Shown: positions 44,470 to 56,575, counted from the stretch's first letter. The stretch is 64,000 nucleotides of DNA from Arsenicicoccus cauae (GCF_009707125.1 NZ_WLVL01000039.1:186001-250000); one strand, 5' to 3'. A program made the numbers and translations. Notes: generated from the sequence alone by a model not told the origin.

Positions 44470-47400
44470 ATGCACCAGATCGGCGAACGCGTCGTGATCA
44501 GCGCCACGGACCTGTCTCGCGCGTCCACGTGCGAGCTCGGGCTGCTGCGCGGGCTGGACGTGCTGCTGGGGCGCCTGCCCCGGAGCGAGGCCGCGCCGGA
44601 CGCGATGATGGACCAGCTCGCGACCTTGGGGGACGCGCACGAGCAGGTGGAGCTCGAGCGGTGGCTCGCCCTGCACGGCGAGCAGGGCGTGCGCCGGATC
44701 GAGCACCCCCGCCCCACCCCCGTCGCGCTGTGGGCCGCCCGCGAGGCGACCTTCGCCGCGATGCGGGAGGGCGTGCCCGTGGTCTACCAGGGGTGCCTCT
44801 ACGACGGCGAGCTCCTCGGCTTCGCCGACTTCCTCGTGCGCGCCGACTCCTGGACGCCGGAGCATCCCGCCTACGAGGTGCACGACACCAAGCTCGCCCG
44901 GCACGCCAAGGTGACCGCGCTGCTGCAGCTCGCGGCCTACGCCGACCAGCTCCGTCGCGGCGGCATCGACCCGACTGACCGGGTGACGCTCGTGCTGGGT
45001 GACCGCTCTTCGCCCACCTATCCGGTGGCCGAGCTCGAGGCGGTGTATGCCGAGCGCCGCTCCCACCTCGTGGCGCTGGTCACCGCCCGGCTGGCCGCCA
45101 CCGAGCCGATCGCCTGGGGCGCCCCCGGCATCACGGCCTGCGGGTCCTGCGACGTGTGCGCCGCCGAGGTGGCGGCGGCCCGCGACGTGTGGCTGGTCGC
45201 CGGGGTCCGCGCGGTGCAGCGCAAAAGGCTGCGCGCCGCCGGGATCGTCACCATCGACCAGCTCGCCGCGTGCGAGGAGCCGGTGGAGGGGATGGCGCGG
45301 ACGACCTTCGACAAGCTGCGTGCCCAGGCGAGGCTGCAGGTGCGCCAGTGCCCGCCCGACGGGTCGACGGGTGCCGTGCAGTTCGACGTCCACACACCCG
45401 AGGCGCTCCGGGCCATCCCCGCACCCGACGAGGGGGACATCTTCTTCGACTTCGAGGGCGACCCGATGTGGGCGGGCGACGAGGCCGGGGACCAGGGCCT
45501 GGAGTACCTCTTCGGCGTGGTCGAGACCGACGGCACCTTCCGGCCGTTCTGGGCGCACGACCGCGCCGAGGAGCGACAGGCACTGATCGACTTCCTCGCC
45601 TACGTCGAGCAGCGCCGGGCCCGGCACCCGGGGCTGCACATCTACCACTACGCCGCCTACGAGCGGTCGGCGCTGCTGCGCCTCGCCGGGCGCCACGGCG
45701 TCGGTGAGCAGGTCGTCGACGATCTGCTGAGGCAGGGCGTCCTGGTCGACCTCTACAGCGTGGTGAAGCGGTCCCTGCGCGTCTCGCAGCCGTCCTACTC
45801 CATCAAGAAGCTCGAGCCCCTCTACATGGGCGACGACCTGCGCGGCGGCGACGTCACGACCGCCGGGGACTCCATCGTGGAGTACCACCGCTGGTCCGAG
45901 GCCCGCGCCCGAGGGGACGTCGAGGAGGCGGACCGGCTGCTGCAGGCCATCGCGGACTACAACGAGTACGACTGTGTGTCGACGCTGCGGCTGCGCGACT
46001 GGCTGCTCGACCGGCTGACCGAGTCCGCCATCGCAAGCGAGAGCGCCCCCACAGGGTCTGCGATCGACGCGGGGCCCGAGGGAGAGGACCCGACGTCCGG
46101 GGACGACGCCGGCCCCGGCGCGGCGGTCGTGCAGCGGCTCCTCGCGCTGGCGGGCCCCGCCGACCAGCGCGACGCCGACGACCAGGCGGTCGCCATGGTG
46201 GCGGCATCCGTCGACTACCACCGGCGCGAGGGCAAGCCCTTCTGGTGGGCGCACTTCGACCGGCTGCAGTCCTCGCTCGACGACTGGCCCGCCTCGCGGG
46301 ACGCTGTCGTCCTGGACCGCGTCGAGGTCGTCGAGGACTGGGGCAAGCCGCCCGGCAGGCGCAGCGTCCGCCGGGTGCTGTCGGCGGTGGGTCGGCACGA
46401 GCCGGGCATGTCCTTCGGCAAGGGCGAGGGAGGCGGCTTCCTCGTCTATCCCTCTCCCGTCCCCGTGAGCATCGAGGCGCCCAGCCCGGAGGCCATGGGA
46501 GCCACCAGCACCCTCGCGGTCACCGAGGCCGAGGTGGTGCCCGGCGGGCGGCTGCGCCTGACCATCGAGGAGCGCCTCGCCAAGGGCGCCCACGAGCACG
46601 ACGACCTGCCCGCGGCCCTGACCGTCGGACCCGGCCCCATGGTCAAGGCCATCCAGGACGCCCTGCTGACCCTGGCGTCACGGGTGGACGCGGCCGGGGG
46701 GGTCGCGGCGCTCCCGCCCCACCCCGGCATCGAGGTCCTGCGCCGCCGGCCGCCCCGGCTCAGCGGGCTGGACCGCCTGCCGCCCGTGGTGGACGGTGAC
46801 GCGGTGGGCGCCATCACGGCCGCCGTCACGGGGCTCGACGGGTCCTACCTCGCGGTGCAGGGACCGCCCGGGACCGGCAAGACCTATGTCGCCTCGCACG
46901 TCATCACCAACCTGGTCCGGCTGGGCTGGCGGGTGGGCGTGGTCGCCCAGTCGCACGCGGTCGTCGAGAACGTCCTCGACAAGGTCGTCAAGGTCGGCGT
47001 CCCCGCGGATGACGTCTGCAAGCCCAAGACCAAGCACGAGGACCCCTCCTGGACGGCGCTCAAGGACGCGCGTGCCGTGCGGGGATTCCTCGACGAGCAC
47101 CGAGCCGCATCACGGGGCTGCGTGGTCGGCGGCACGATGTGGGACTTCTGCAACCTCAACGCGGTCGACGACGGCGAGCTGGACGTCCTGGTCATCGACG
47201 AGGCCGGCCAGTACTCCCTGGCCAACACCCTCGCCGTAGCCCGCTGCACCTCCCGGCTCCTGCTGCTCGGCGACCCCCAGCAGCTCCCGCAGGTGTCCCA
47301 GGGCATCCACCCCGAGCCCGTCGACGAGTCCGCCCTCGGGTGGCTCTCGGCCGGGCACGACACCCTCCCCGCCGAGCTCGGGTACTTCCTCGAGCGCACG

Positions 47401-47994
47401 TGGCGGATGCACCCGGCGGTGTGCGAGCCCATCTCGCACCTGGCCTACGCCGGACGTCTGCGCTCCGAGGAGTCCGTCACCCTGGGCCGGTCGCTGAGCG
47501 GCGTCGAGCCCGGGCTGCGCGTCGTCACGGTCGAGCACCACGACAACTCGGTGGCCTCCCCGGAGGAGGCCGACGCCGTCGTCGACATCGTCCAGGGTCT
47601 GCTCGGCATGCCCTGGCGGGAGACGCCTGACGGTGACGAGCTGCCTCTGGGTCAGGACGACTTCGTGGTCATGGCGCCCTACAACGCGCAGGTGGCGCTG
47701 CTACGCGAGGCGCTCGACCGGGCCGGGCTCGGCGACGTGCCCGTCGGGACCGTGGACCTCTTCCAGGGTCAGGAAGCGCCGGTAGCCATCATGTCGATGA
47801 CCGCCTCCGCGCTGGCCGACCTGCCGCGCGGCGCCGACTTCCTGCTGGACCGCAACCGGCTCAACGTCGCCATCTCGCGGGCCCAGTGGCTCGCCGTGCT
47901 GGTGCGGTCGAGCGTGCTCACCGAGCTCACCCCCCACACCCCCGAGCAGCTGCTCCAGCTGGGCGCGTTCATCCGGCTGTGCCGCGGCCGGTGA
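44470..47994 (+). CDS. TM0106-type RecB nuclease / DnaQ-like exonuclease / SF1 helicase fusion
   Basis: An 1174-residue protein with three parts. Residues 1-300 are a RecB-family nuclease (LGFADFLVR, YEVHDTKLA) with STC and CGSCDVC cysteines that could hold a Cas4/AddB-type Fe-S cluster. Residues about 320-530 are an RNase H-like exonuclease (DIFFDFEGDP, IYHYAAYERSALL, YNEYDCVSTLRLRDWL). The rest is an SF1 helicase: GPPGTGKTYVASH, VIDEAGQYSL, LLLGDPQQLPQV, TVDLFQGQEAPVA and LNVAISRAQWLAV. All catalytic motifs look intact. A role in DNA processing or repair is likely. Confidence 0.9.
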   Translation: MHQIGERVVISATDLSRASTCELGLLRGLDVLLGRLPRSEAAPDAMMDQLATLGDAHEQVELERWLALHGEQGVRRIEHPRPTPVALWAAREATFAAMREGVPVVYQGCLYDGELLGFADFLVRADSWTPEHPAYEVHDTKLARHAKVTALLQLAAYADQLRRGGIDPTDRVTLVLGDRSSPTYPVAELEAVYAERRSHLVALVTARLAATEPIAWGAPGITACGSCDVCAAEVAAARDVWLVAGVRAVQRKRLRAAGIVTIDQLAACEEPVEGMARTTFDKLRAQARLQVRQCPPDGSTGAVQFDVHTPEALRAIPAPDEGDIFFDFEGDPMWAGDEAGDQGLEYLFGVVETDGTFRPFWAHDRAEERQALIDFLAYVEQRRARHPGLHIYHYAAYERSALLRLAGRHGVGEQVVDDLLRQGVLVDLYSVVKRSLRVSQPSYSIKKLEPLYMGDDLRGGDVTTAGDSIVEYHRWSEARARGDVEEADRLLQAIADYNEYDCVSTLRLRDWLLDRLTESAIASESAPTGSAIDAGPEGEDPTSGDDAGPGAAVVQRLLALAGPADQRDADDQAVAMVAASVDYHRREGKPFWWAHFDRLQSSLDDWPASRDAVVLDRVEVVEDWGKPPGRRSVRRVLSAVGRHEPGMSFGKGEGGGFLVYPSPVPVSIEAPSPEAMGATSTLAVTEAEVVPGGRLRLTIEERLAKGAHEHDDLPAALTVGPGPMVKAIQDALLTLASRVDAAGGVAALPPHPGIEVLRRRPPRLSGLDRLPPVVDGDAVGAITAAVTGLDGSYLAVQGPPGTGKTYVASHVITNLVRLGWRVGVVAQSHAVVENVLDKVVKVGVPADDVCKPKTKHEDPSWTALKDARAVRGFLDEHRAASRGCVVGGTMWDFCNLNAVDDGELDVLVIDEAGQYSLANTLAVARCTSRLLLLGDPQQLPQVSQGIHPEPVDESALGWLSAGHDTLPAELGYFLERTWRMHPAVCEPISHLAYAGRLRSEESVTLGRSLSGVEPGLRVVTVEHHDNSVASPEEADAVVDIVQGLLGMPWRETPDGDELPLGQDDFVVMAPYNAQVALLREALDRAGLGDVPVGTVDLFQGQEAPVAIMSMTASALADLPRGADFLLDRNRLNVAISRAQWLAVLVRSSVLTELTPHTPEQLLQLGAFIRLCRGR

Positions 47995-48048
47995 CCGTGC
48001 GGCGGCCCACCCTCCCCCCGGCCCGGGACCGACCCGCTCCCGGACATA

Positions 48049-48091
48049 CCACGAGGGGCCGCCGGCCTCCGGGCTCAGCGACCCCTCGTGG
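48049..48091. terminator. Hairpin after the nuclease-helicase gene
   Basis: CCACGAGGGG pairs with CCCCTCGTGG across a 23-nt loop. A second hairpin with an 11-bp stem (CAGGTGGGGTC, 48101-48111 with 48130-48140) follows. Confidence 0.55.
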
Positions 48092-48186
48092 GGTTTGGGG
48101 CAGGTGGGGTCATCGCGTCATTCCGCGTCGACCCCACCTGGGTCGTGATGTCCTCCCTGCGAGGTGTCAGGCGGGTCGTCGGGCCA

Positions 48187-48332
48187 GGCCACGACGCCCC
48201 CTGCGGGCCTCCCTCGTCCCTCGGTCGGGTCCTCAGGGGCTGTGTCAGGCCTGTCGGCCGGGCCTGGCCACGACGCCCCCTGCGGGCCTCCCTCGTCCCT
48301 CGGTCGGGTCCTCAGGGGCTGTGTCAGGCCTG
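48187..48332 (+). repeat. 67-bp tandem duplication overlapping the mtlA 3' end
   Basis: Two identical 67-bp units, 48187-48253 and 48266-48332 (period 79), begin GGCCACGACGCCCCCTGCGG and end GTCAGGCCTG. The second unit includes the last two codons and stop of the mannitol PTS gene, so the first is a copy of the gene tail plus its downstream hairpin. GCCCC-CTG with CAGGGGC forms a stem in each. A third, degenerate boundary lies near 48160-48190. The whole 47995-48323 gap holds no gene. Confidence 0.8.
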
Positions 48333-50390
48333 CGCCTGGACGGTGGAGAGGATCTCCTGCACCTCCTCCGGCGACGTCGCCGCCTCGAGGCGCGCCACCT
48401 GCTGCTCGTCGAGGAACACCTGGGCGAGCGAGGCGAGCAGCGTGAGGTGGTCGTCGCCGGCGCCGGCGATGCCGACCGCGAACTTCACCTCGCTGCCGTT
48501 CCAGTCCACCGGGTCGGCGTAGCGCACGAACGACAGGGCCGTGCGACGGATGGAGGACTTGGCCTCGTTGGTGCCGTGCGGGATCGCGAGCAGGTTGCCC
48601 ATGTAGGTCGATACGGAGCGCTCGCGCTCGTGCATCGACGCGACGTAGGCGTCGTCCACCGCGCCCTGGACGACCAGGAGGCGACCGGCTTCCTCGATGG
48701 CCTCGTCACGCGTCCGGGCGCGGCCCGACAGCTCGATGCCGTCGCGGTGCAGCACGCCACCCTGGGGGGCGTCGTCGTGACCGGTGACGGTGTGACCGTC
48801 CCGGGCACCTGAGGTGGAGCCCGCGGCCACCGTGGTGGGGGTGACGACGGCCGCGGGGGTCTCGGAGCCGTTGGTGCGACCAAGGAGATCGACGATCTCG
48901 TCGTACCGCGGGCTGTTCATGAAGTTGTCCACGGACACGTGGACGGCCGAACCGGTCCGCTGACGGGCGCGGTCGGTGAGGTCCTGGTGGGTGACCACGA
49001 GGTCCCACTCGTCGGACAGGGTGGAGATGGCCTTGTTGACGACGGTGACGTCGTCGTGGCCGGCCGCCTTGACCTTGCGGCGCAGGACCGAGGCGCCCAT
49101 GGCGGACGACCCCATGCCGGCGTCGCAGGCGAAGACGATCTTGTGGATCGAGCCGCTGTGGCCCTCGGTGGCGACGCCCGCGCCGGCGGCTGCGCCGGTG
49201 AGGGACGAGGCGACCGAGGACTTCTTGCCCTTGTTGGCCTCCATCTGCGCGGTGGCGGCGGCCAGGTCGCCCTCGTCGTCGGCACGGTCGGTCTTGAGCA
49301 GCAGGGAGGCGACGGCGAAGGTCACGGCCGTCGCGACGATCACCGAGAGGATGACGCCGACGTAGCTGTCGTTCGCGGTCTGGAGCAGCACGGCGATGAT
49401 GGACCCGGGTGCGGCGGGGGCGCGCAGGCCCGAGCCGAAGAGCACGTTGGTGAAGACGCCGGACATGCCGCCGAGGATCACGGCCGCGATGAGCTTCGGC
49501 TTCATGAGGACGTACGGGAAGTAGATCTCGTGGATGCCACCGAGGAAGTGGATGATCGCGGCGCCGGGAGCCGAACCCTTGGCCAGACCCTTGCCGAAGA
49601 TCGCGAAGGCGAGAAGCAGGCCGAGGCCGGGGCCGGGGTTGGCCTCGAGCAGGAAGAGGATCGACTTGCCCTTGTCGACGGCCTCGTTGGTGCCGAGGGG
49701 GGTGAGGATGCCGTGGTTGATGGCGTTGTTGAGGAAGAGGATCTTGGCGGGCTCGATGAGGATCGAGGTGAGCGGCAGCAGCCCGTGGTTGACGAGGAAC
49801 TGCACCACCTGGCTCGCGGCCTTGCTGAAGGCCTCGACCACCGGGCCCATGGCGAAGAAGCCGGCGAGGGCCAGGATCATGCCCCAGATGCCGGCCGAGA
49901 AGTTGTTGACCAGCATCTCGAAGCCGGGCCTGATCTTGCCGTCCCAGATGGCGTCGATCTTCTTCATCGTCCAGCCACCGAGCGGGCCCATGATCATGGC
50001 GCCCATGAACATCGGGATGTCGGTGCCGGCGATGACGCCCATCGTGGCGATCGCGCCGACGACGCCGCCGCGGACGTCGTAGATGTTCTTGCCGCCGGTG
50101 TAGCCGATGAGCAGGGGCAGCAGGTAGGTGATCATCGGACCGACGATGCCGCCGTCCTTGAAGTCGCCCCAGCCGCCGATCTGGGCCACCCAGCTGTTGG
50201 CCGCGAGACCCCCGGTGCCGCCGGAGTTGAGCCACCCCTTCTCGATGAACAGGGCGGTGATCAGGCCCCACGCGATGAACGCGCCGATGTTGGGCATGAC
50301 CATGTTGGACAGGAAGGTTCCGAACTTCTGGACGTGCACGCGGGCCGACACGCGCTCTGCGCCGCCCGAGGTACCGGTGGTACTAGCCAC
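48324..50390 (-). CDS. mtlA: Mannitol-type PTS transporter, fused EIICBA
   Basis: A 688-residue membrane phosphotransferase. EIIC (residues 1-360) has FGTFLSNMVMPNIGAFIAWG and IHFLGGIHEIYFPYVLM with the sugar-site GIHEIYFP. EIIB has the phospho-Cys in VFACDAGMGSSAMGAS (about residue 425) and EIIA the phospho-His in LAIPHGTNEAK (about 603). It imports mannitol as mannitol-1-phosphate. The GTG start has AAGGA 8 nt upstream. No mtlD or mtlR is adjacent. Confidence 0.93.
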   Translation of the reverse strand: MASTTGTSGGAERVSARVHVQKFGTFLSNMVMPNIGAFIAWGLITALFIEKGWLNSGGTGGLAANSWVAQIGGWGDFKDGGIVGPMITYLLPLLIGYTGGKNIYDVRGGVVGAIATMGVIAGTDIPMFMGAMIMGPLGGWTMKKIDAIWDGKIRPGFEMLVNNFSAGIWGMILALAGFFAMGPVVEAFSKAASQVVQFLVNHGLLPLTSILIEPAKILFLNNAINHGILTPLGTNEAVDKGKSILFLLEANPGPGLGLLLAFAIFGKGLAKGSAPGAAIIHFLGGIHEIYFPYVLMKPKLIAAVILGGMSGVFTNVLFGSGLRAPAAPGSIIAVLLQTANDSYVGVILSVIVATAVTFAVASLLLKTDRADDEGDLAAATAQMEANKGKKSSVASSLTGAAAGAGVATEGHSGSIHKIVFACDAGMGSSAMGASVLRRKVKAAGHDDVTVVNKAISTLSDEWDLVVTHQDLTDRARQRTGSAVHVSVDNFMNSPRYDEIVDLLGRTNGSETPAAVVTPTTVAAGSTSGARDGHTVTGHDDAPQGGVLHRDGIELSGRARTRDEAIEEAGRLLVVQGAVDDAYVASMHERERSVSTYMGNLLAIPHGTNEAKSSIRRTALSFVRYADPVDWNGSEVKFAVGIAGAGDDHLTLLASLAQVFLDEQQVARLEAATSPEEVQEILSTVQAQA

Positions 50391-50567
50391 GGCCGATCCT
50401 TTCCCAGGTGACCCTCAACGGCGAGGATCCGTGAGACCAGTAAAGCGCCCCCACTTCTGCCCGGTCAATAGCAAAAGTCCCCCGAACGCAGATTTTCAGG
50501 CACAAGCGCATCAGCACCGGACGCGACACCACGAGCGAACGCGACCTGACGGGCATGAACGGACACA

Positions 50568-51809
50568 TCAGGCCGGGTCCCGCGGTCCCTGGTACACCCC
50601 CATCAGGCGGAAGCGCAGCGGCTCCTCGGCATACTCCTCCAACGTGTGCGCCACCCAGCCCACGAGCCGCGCCCCCGCGAACACCGCCTCGGAGGCGTCG
50701 CCTGCCAGGGCGTGACGGTGGGTCAGCACCGCGAGCGCCCAGTCGCTGTTGGGGAACAGACCGTGCCGATCCCACAACCCCTCCTCGAGCAGCGACGTGG
50801 GCCCCTCCAGCTCCCCCAGCCCGCCGGCCCGCAGCCGTCCCAGCAGCTGCTCGGCCCGGGGGTCGCTGTCGCGATAGACGCGGTGGCCGAAGCCCGCGGC
50901 CTGGCCGGGGTCGGCGAGGACCCGTCCGAGGGTCCCCGCCGGGTCGGCGACCGCCGCCTCGAGCAGCAGCCGGGCCCGCACCCCCGCCGAGCCGTGCAGC
51001 GGGCTGTCCATCGCGCTCAGCCCCGCCAGCAGGCAGGACCCGAGGTCGGCGCGCACGCTCGCGCTCACCCGCACCGCCGTCGTCGAGGCGGCCATGTCGT
51101 GGTCGGTCAGCAGCACGAGCGCCCGGCGCACGAGGTCCACCAGCGACGCGTCCCTGGGGTCGCCGCCGACGACCGCCGTCCACCTCGTCGCCTGGTCGGA
51201 CCGCTCGTATGCCGATCCCCACGCCTCGCGGGGCAGGAGCGCGGCGGTGGCGGTGGCGATCAGGCGCCCGGCCCGCTCGCGCACGGCCGACGGGTCGAGG
51301 TCGTGCCGGCGCGCGTCGCGCGCGGTCAGCAGCAGCACCGCCAGGCGCAGCCGCTCGACGAGGCGGGCCCCCTCGGGCAGGGCCACCAGCCCTGCGCGGA
51401 CGTCGGCCAGGGCGTCCTCCTCCACGACCACCGAGACGGGCTCGTCGCCACCCCACAGCAGGCCCGCGACCTCCTCCACCGACGCCGTCTCGGCGAGCAC
51501 GGTCGCGTCGCGCCCCCGGTAGGCGAGCCGGTCACCCTCGAGCCGGGTGATGGTGGTGCGCACGGACTCCGCCAGCCCGGTCCCCCGCCCGAGCGACCCC
51601 GACCGCCGCTGTAGCGCCTCCACCTCCTCCGGCGCGAAGTAGCTCGCCCGCCGCCCGTCGCGGTGGGTCGGGCTCAGCTGCCCCCGGCTCACGTAGGCGT
51701 AGACGGTCTGCGTCTTGACGCCCAGCAGGCGGGCGACCTGCGCCGTGGTGAGCAGCTCTCGGTCGGGCACGCGCGTGCGGGCGGGGCGCGGGACGGGGCG
51801 GTTCGGCAT
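50568..51809 (-). CDS. Citrate synthase with N-terminal DNA-binding domain
   Basis: A 413-residue fusion. Residues about 18-65 are a MerR/excisionase-type helix-turn-helix (LLTTAQVARLLGVKTQTVYA, RGQLSPTHRDGRRASYF); the rest is a citrate synthase fold. Catalytic residues appear retained: His in DSPLHGSAG, His in GFGHRVYRDSDPRA and Asp in FPNSDWALAV. It faces a second synthase across a 95-bp gap with two palindromes. The fusion may be a metabolite-sensing regulator, an enzyme, or both. GGAGGT precedes the ATG. Confidence 0.87.
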   Translation of the reverse strand: MPNRPVPRPARTRVPDRELLTTAQVARLLGVKTQTVYAYVSRGQLSPTHRDGRRASYFAPEEVEALQRRSGSLGRGTGLAESVRTTITRLEGDRLAYRGRDATVLAETASVEEVAGLLWGGDEPVSVVVEEDALADVRAGLVALPEGARLVERLRLAVLLLTARDARRHDLDPSAVRERAGRLIATATAALLPREAWGSAYERSDQATRWTAVVGGDPRDASLVDLVRRALVLLTDHDMAASTTAVRVSASVRADLGSCLLAGLSAMDSPLHGSAGVRARLLLEAAVADPAGTLGRVLADPGQAAGFGHRVYRDSDPRAEQLLGRLRAGGLGELEGPTSLLEEGLWDRHGLFPNSDWALAVLTHRHALAGDASEAVFAGARLVGWVAHTLEEYAEEPLRFRLMGVYQGPRDPA

Positions 51810-51836
51810 ACGACCTCCGAGCGGCGATCAGGCGAC

Positions 51837-51873
51837 GTTGACACCGTCAACCATGCACGCGATCAACGTTGAC
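51837..51873. promoter_or_regulatory. Two operator-like palindromes between citrate synthases
   Basis: GTTGAC-ACC-GTCAAC (51837-51851) and TCAACGTTGA (51863-51872) share the GTTGAC/GTCAAC half-site. They lie 28 bp before one ATG and 32 bp before the other, and are the natural targets for the helix-turn-helix carried by the divergent synthase fusion. TTGACA at 51869 could be a -35 for the rightward gene. Confidence 0.6.
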
Positions 51874-51904
51874 AACACATTGATAGCAGGCCGACCGTGA
51901 TCCC

Positions 51905-53035
51905 ATGACCACCACATGCGACCTCGCCGTCCCACCGGGGCTCAAGGGCCTCGTCGTCGCCGACACGGCCGTCGGCGACGTGCGCGGCTCCGAGGGCTTC
52001 TACCACTACCGCGAGCACTCGGCGCTGGACCTCGTCGAGCGCTGCTCCCTCGAGGACGTCTGGCACCTGCTGCTCACCGGCGCGCTGCCGACCCCCGACG
52101 AGGCCCGCGCCTTCGCCGAGGAGCTCGCCCCGCTGCGGGTCCTCGACGACGCGACCCTCGACCTCGTTGACCGCGAGGCCTCGACCGGCACCCCGGCCGC
52201 GCCCCTCGCGCAGCTGCGCACCGTCCTCTCCCACCTCGCCACGGGCTCACCGCCCACGTATGCCGCCCCGCCCACCGTCGTCCGGGCCGAGGCACTGCGC
52301 CTGGCCGCCGCCACGCCGACGATCCTCGCGGCGCTGCACCGCCGGGGCGCCGGGCTCCCCGCCGTCGACCCCGACCCCACGCTGTCGGCGGCCGCGGACT
52401 GGCTGTGGATGATCACCGGCGAGCGCCCGGCGCCCGAGGTGGAGCGCGCCATCAACCGCTACCTCGTCGCGACGGTCGACCACGGCTTCAACAACTCGAC
52501 CTTCGCCGCCCGGGTCGTCGCGTCCTCGGGGGCCGACGTGGGGTCGGCGCTGTGCGCGGCGCTCGGCGCGTTCTCCGGGCCGTTGCACGGCGGCGCACCC
52601 GACCGCGCCCTCGAGGCGCTCGACCAGATCGGCAGCATCGACCGGGCACCCGGGTGGGTGCGCGAGCGCGTCGCGGCCGGGGACCGGATCATGGGGTTCG
52701 GGCACGCCGTCTACACCACGCACGACCCCCGGGCCGAGATGCTCAAGGCCGAGGCGCAGCGCCTCGGCGGGCCCCTCGTCGAGCTGGCGGTGGCCGTCGA
52801 GCAGGTCGTCGAGGACACCCTCGCCGAGCTCAAGCCGGGGCGCGAGCTCTACGCCAACGTCGAGTACTACGCGGGCGTCGTGATGGAGCGCTGCGGCATC
52901 CCCCGCTCGATGTTCACGCCCACCTTCGCCGTCAGCCGGGTCGTCGGGTGGACCGCCCACATCCTCGAGCAGGCGGCCACGACCAAGATCTACCGCCCGG
53001 CGGCGCGCTACGTGGGGCCGCCCGTCGTGCGCTGA
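51905..53035 (+). CDS. Citrate/2-methylcitrate synthase-like protein
   Basis: A 376-residue citrate synthase fold. His residues are present in [11 protein letters not shown] and [16 protein letters not shown], but at the catalytic Asp position (NVDFYSG in most) it reads NVEYYAGVV, so Asp becomes Glu. The acceptor may thus differ from oxaloacetate or the rate be altered; this Glu may be usual in the subfamily. The C-terminus [16 protein letters not shown] is typical. It is divergent from the synthase-HTH fusion. Confidence 0.87.
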   Translation: MTTTCDLAVPPGLKGLVVADTAVGDVRGSEGFYHYREHSALDLVERCSLEDVWHLLLTGALPTPDEARAFAEELAPLRVLDDATLDLVDREASTGTPAAPLAQLRTVLSHLATGSPPTYAAPPTVVRAEALRLAAATPTILAALHRRGAGLPAVDPDPTLSAAADWLWMITGERPAPEVERAINRYLVATVDHGFNNSTFAARVVASSGADVGSALCAALGAFSGPLHGGAPDRALEALDQIGSIDRAPGWVRERVAAGDRIMGFGHAVYTTHDPRAEMLKAEAQRLGGPLVELAVAVEQVVEDTLAELKPGRELYANVEYYAGVVMERCGIPRSMFTPTFAVSRVVGWTAHILEQAATTKIYRPAARYVGPPVVR

Positions 53036-53047
53036 GCCGGCGCGCGT

Positions 53048-53070
53048 CGCCGCCACCCCGGGTGGCGGCG
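53048..53070 (+). terminator. Hairpin after citrate synthase
   Basis: CGCCGCCACCC pairs with GGGTGGCGGCG with almost no loop, 13 bp after the stop. Confidence 0.6.
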
Positions 53071-53142
53071 GGCGCGTCGGCATACGGTCTCGTGGGCCGG
53101 ACGGCCGGGAATCCCCGCCGCCGCGGCCCTGTTGTCCCCCAC

Positions 53143-54123
53143 ATGGCCACTCCCCTGTCGATCCTTGACCTGGCGTTCGTCGCCCCCGCCCAAAGCACGC
53201 GCGACGCGCTCCTCGAGAGCGTCGCCCTCGCGCAGAAGGCCGAGGAGACCGGGCGGTTCGAGCGCATCTGGTTTGCCGAGCACCACAACATGCGGACCAT
53301 CGCGTCCGCGGCGACCTCGGTGCTGATCGGTCACGTCGCGTCGGCGACCTCGACGATCCGCGTCGGCGCCGGCGGTGTCATGCTCCCCAACCACTCCCCG
53401 CTGGTCATCGCCGAGCAGTTCGGGACGCTCGCCGAGCTGCACCCCGGGCGCATCGACCTCGGGCTCGGCCGCGCCCCGGGCACCGATCAGGAGACGCTGC
53501 GTGCGCTGCGCCGCGACCCGCGCGCCTCCGACCACTTCCCCCAGGACGTGCAGGAGCTGCAGGGTTACCTGTCGCAGGACACGCTCGTGCCGGGCATCCA
53601 CGCCTACCCGGGCTGGGGGACGCAGGTCCCGCTCTACATCCTCGGGTCGTCGCTGTTCGGCGCGCAGCTCGCCGCGGCCCTCGGACTGCCCTACTCCTTC
53701 GCCAGCCACTTCGCCCCGGACGCGCTCGAGCAGGCCGTGCAGGTCTATCGCGACCGCTTCCAGCCCTCCGAGCAGCTCGCCGAGCCCTATGTCATCGCCG
53801 CGCTCAACGTGATCGCGGCGGACGACACCGCCACGGCGGAGGAGCAGGCCCGCCTGGTGCGCCGCCAGCGGCTGCGCACCATGGCCGGCCGGCGGGGCAC
53901 CGAGCTCACCGAGGAGCAGGTGGACGAGGCGATGGGCACGGCGTTCGGGCAGCAGGTGCAGCACATGATGCGCTGGACGGCGGTCGGGGACGGGGCCGAG
54001 GTGGCGCGCTACCTCGCGGAGTTCCGCGACCACGCCCAGGCCGACGAGCTCATGGTCACCAACGCCACCCAGGGGCTCGACGCCCGGCTGCGGGCGCTGG
54101 AGATCATCGCCACCGTGCCCTGA
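53143..54123 (+). CDS. LLM-class flavin oxidoreductase (luciferase family, group 1)
   Basis: A 326-residue TIM-barrel oxidoreductase. LSILDLAFV at the N-terminus, [53 protein letters not shown] are the signature of luciferase-like group 1 (MsnO8-like) proteins, which use FMN rather than F420. The substrate is unknown. A single-gene unit bounded by terminators at 53048 and 54153. Confidence 0.88.
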   Translation: MATPLSILDLAFVAPAQSTRDALLESVALAQKAEETGRFERIWFAEHHNMRTIASAATSVLIGHVASATSTIRVGAGGVMLPNHSPLVIAEQFGTLAELHPGRIDLGLGRAPGTDQETLRALRRDPRASDHFPQDVQELQGYLSQDTLVPGIHAYPGWGTQVPLYILGSSLFGAQLAAALGLPYSFASHFAPDALEQAVQVYRDRFQPSEQLAEPYVIAALNVIAADDTATAEEQARLVRRQRLRTMAGRRGTELTEEQVDEAMGTAFGQQVQHMMRWTAVGDGAEVARYLAEFRDHAQADELMVTNATQGLDARLRALEIIATVP

Positions 54124-54152
54124 GCCGCTCCCTCACCCGCCACCCACACACA

Positions 54153-54203
54153 AAGATCGTGAGGGTTTCGTCCACCTTGCTTGGACGAAACCCTCACGAT
54201 CTT
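54153..54203. terminator. Perfect 22-bp-stem bidirectional terminator
   Basis: The arm AAGATCGTGAGGGTTTCGTC.. (54153-54174) is exactly complementary to 54182-54203, with a 7-nt loop. GCGGGTTTTTGG follows on the plus strand, so this is the only hairpin in the window with a clear U-run. It separates the convergent LLM and asd genes. Confidence 0.9.
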
Positions 54204-54225
54204 GCGGGTTTTTGGTGGGTGCGGG

Positions 54226-56575
<2,350 letters not shown>

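Noticed and set aside
48187-48332. Tandem repeats as a CRISPR array
   Set aside because: Only two full units of 67 bp with a 12-bp gap, overlapping a gene end; there are no spacers of proper length and no cas genes.
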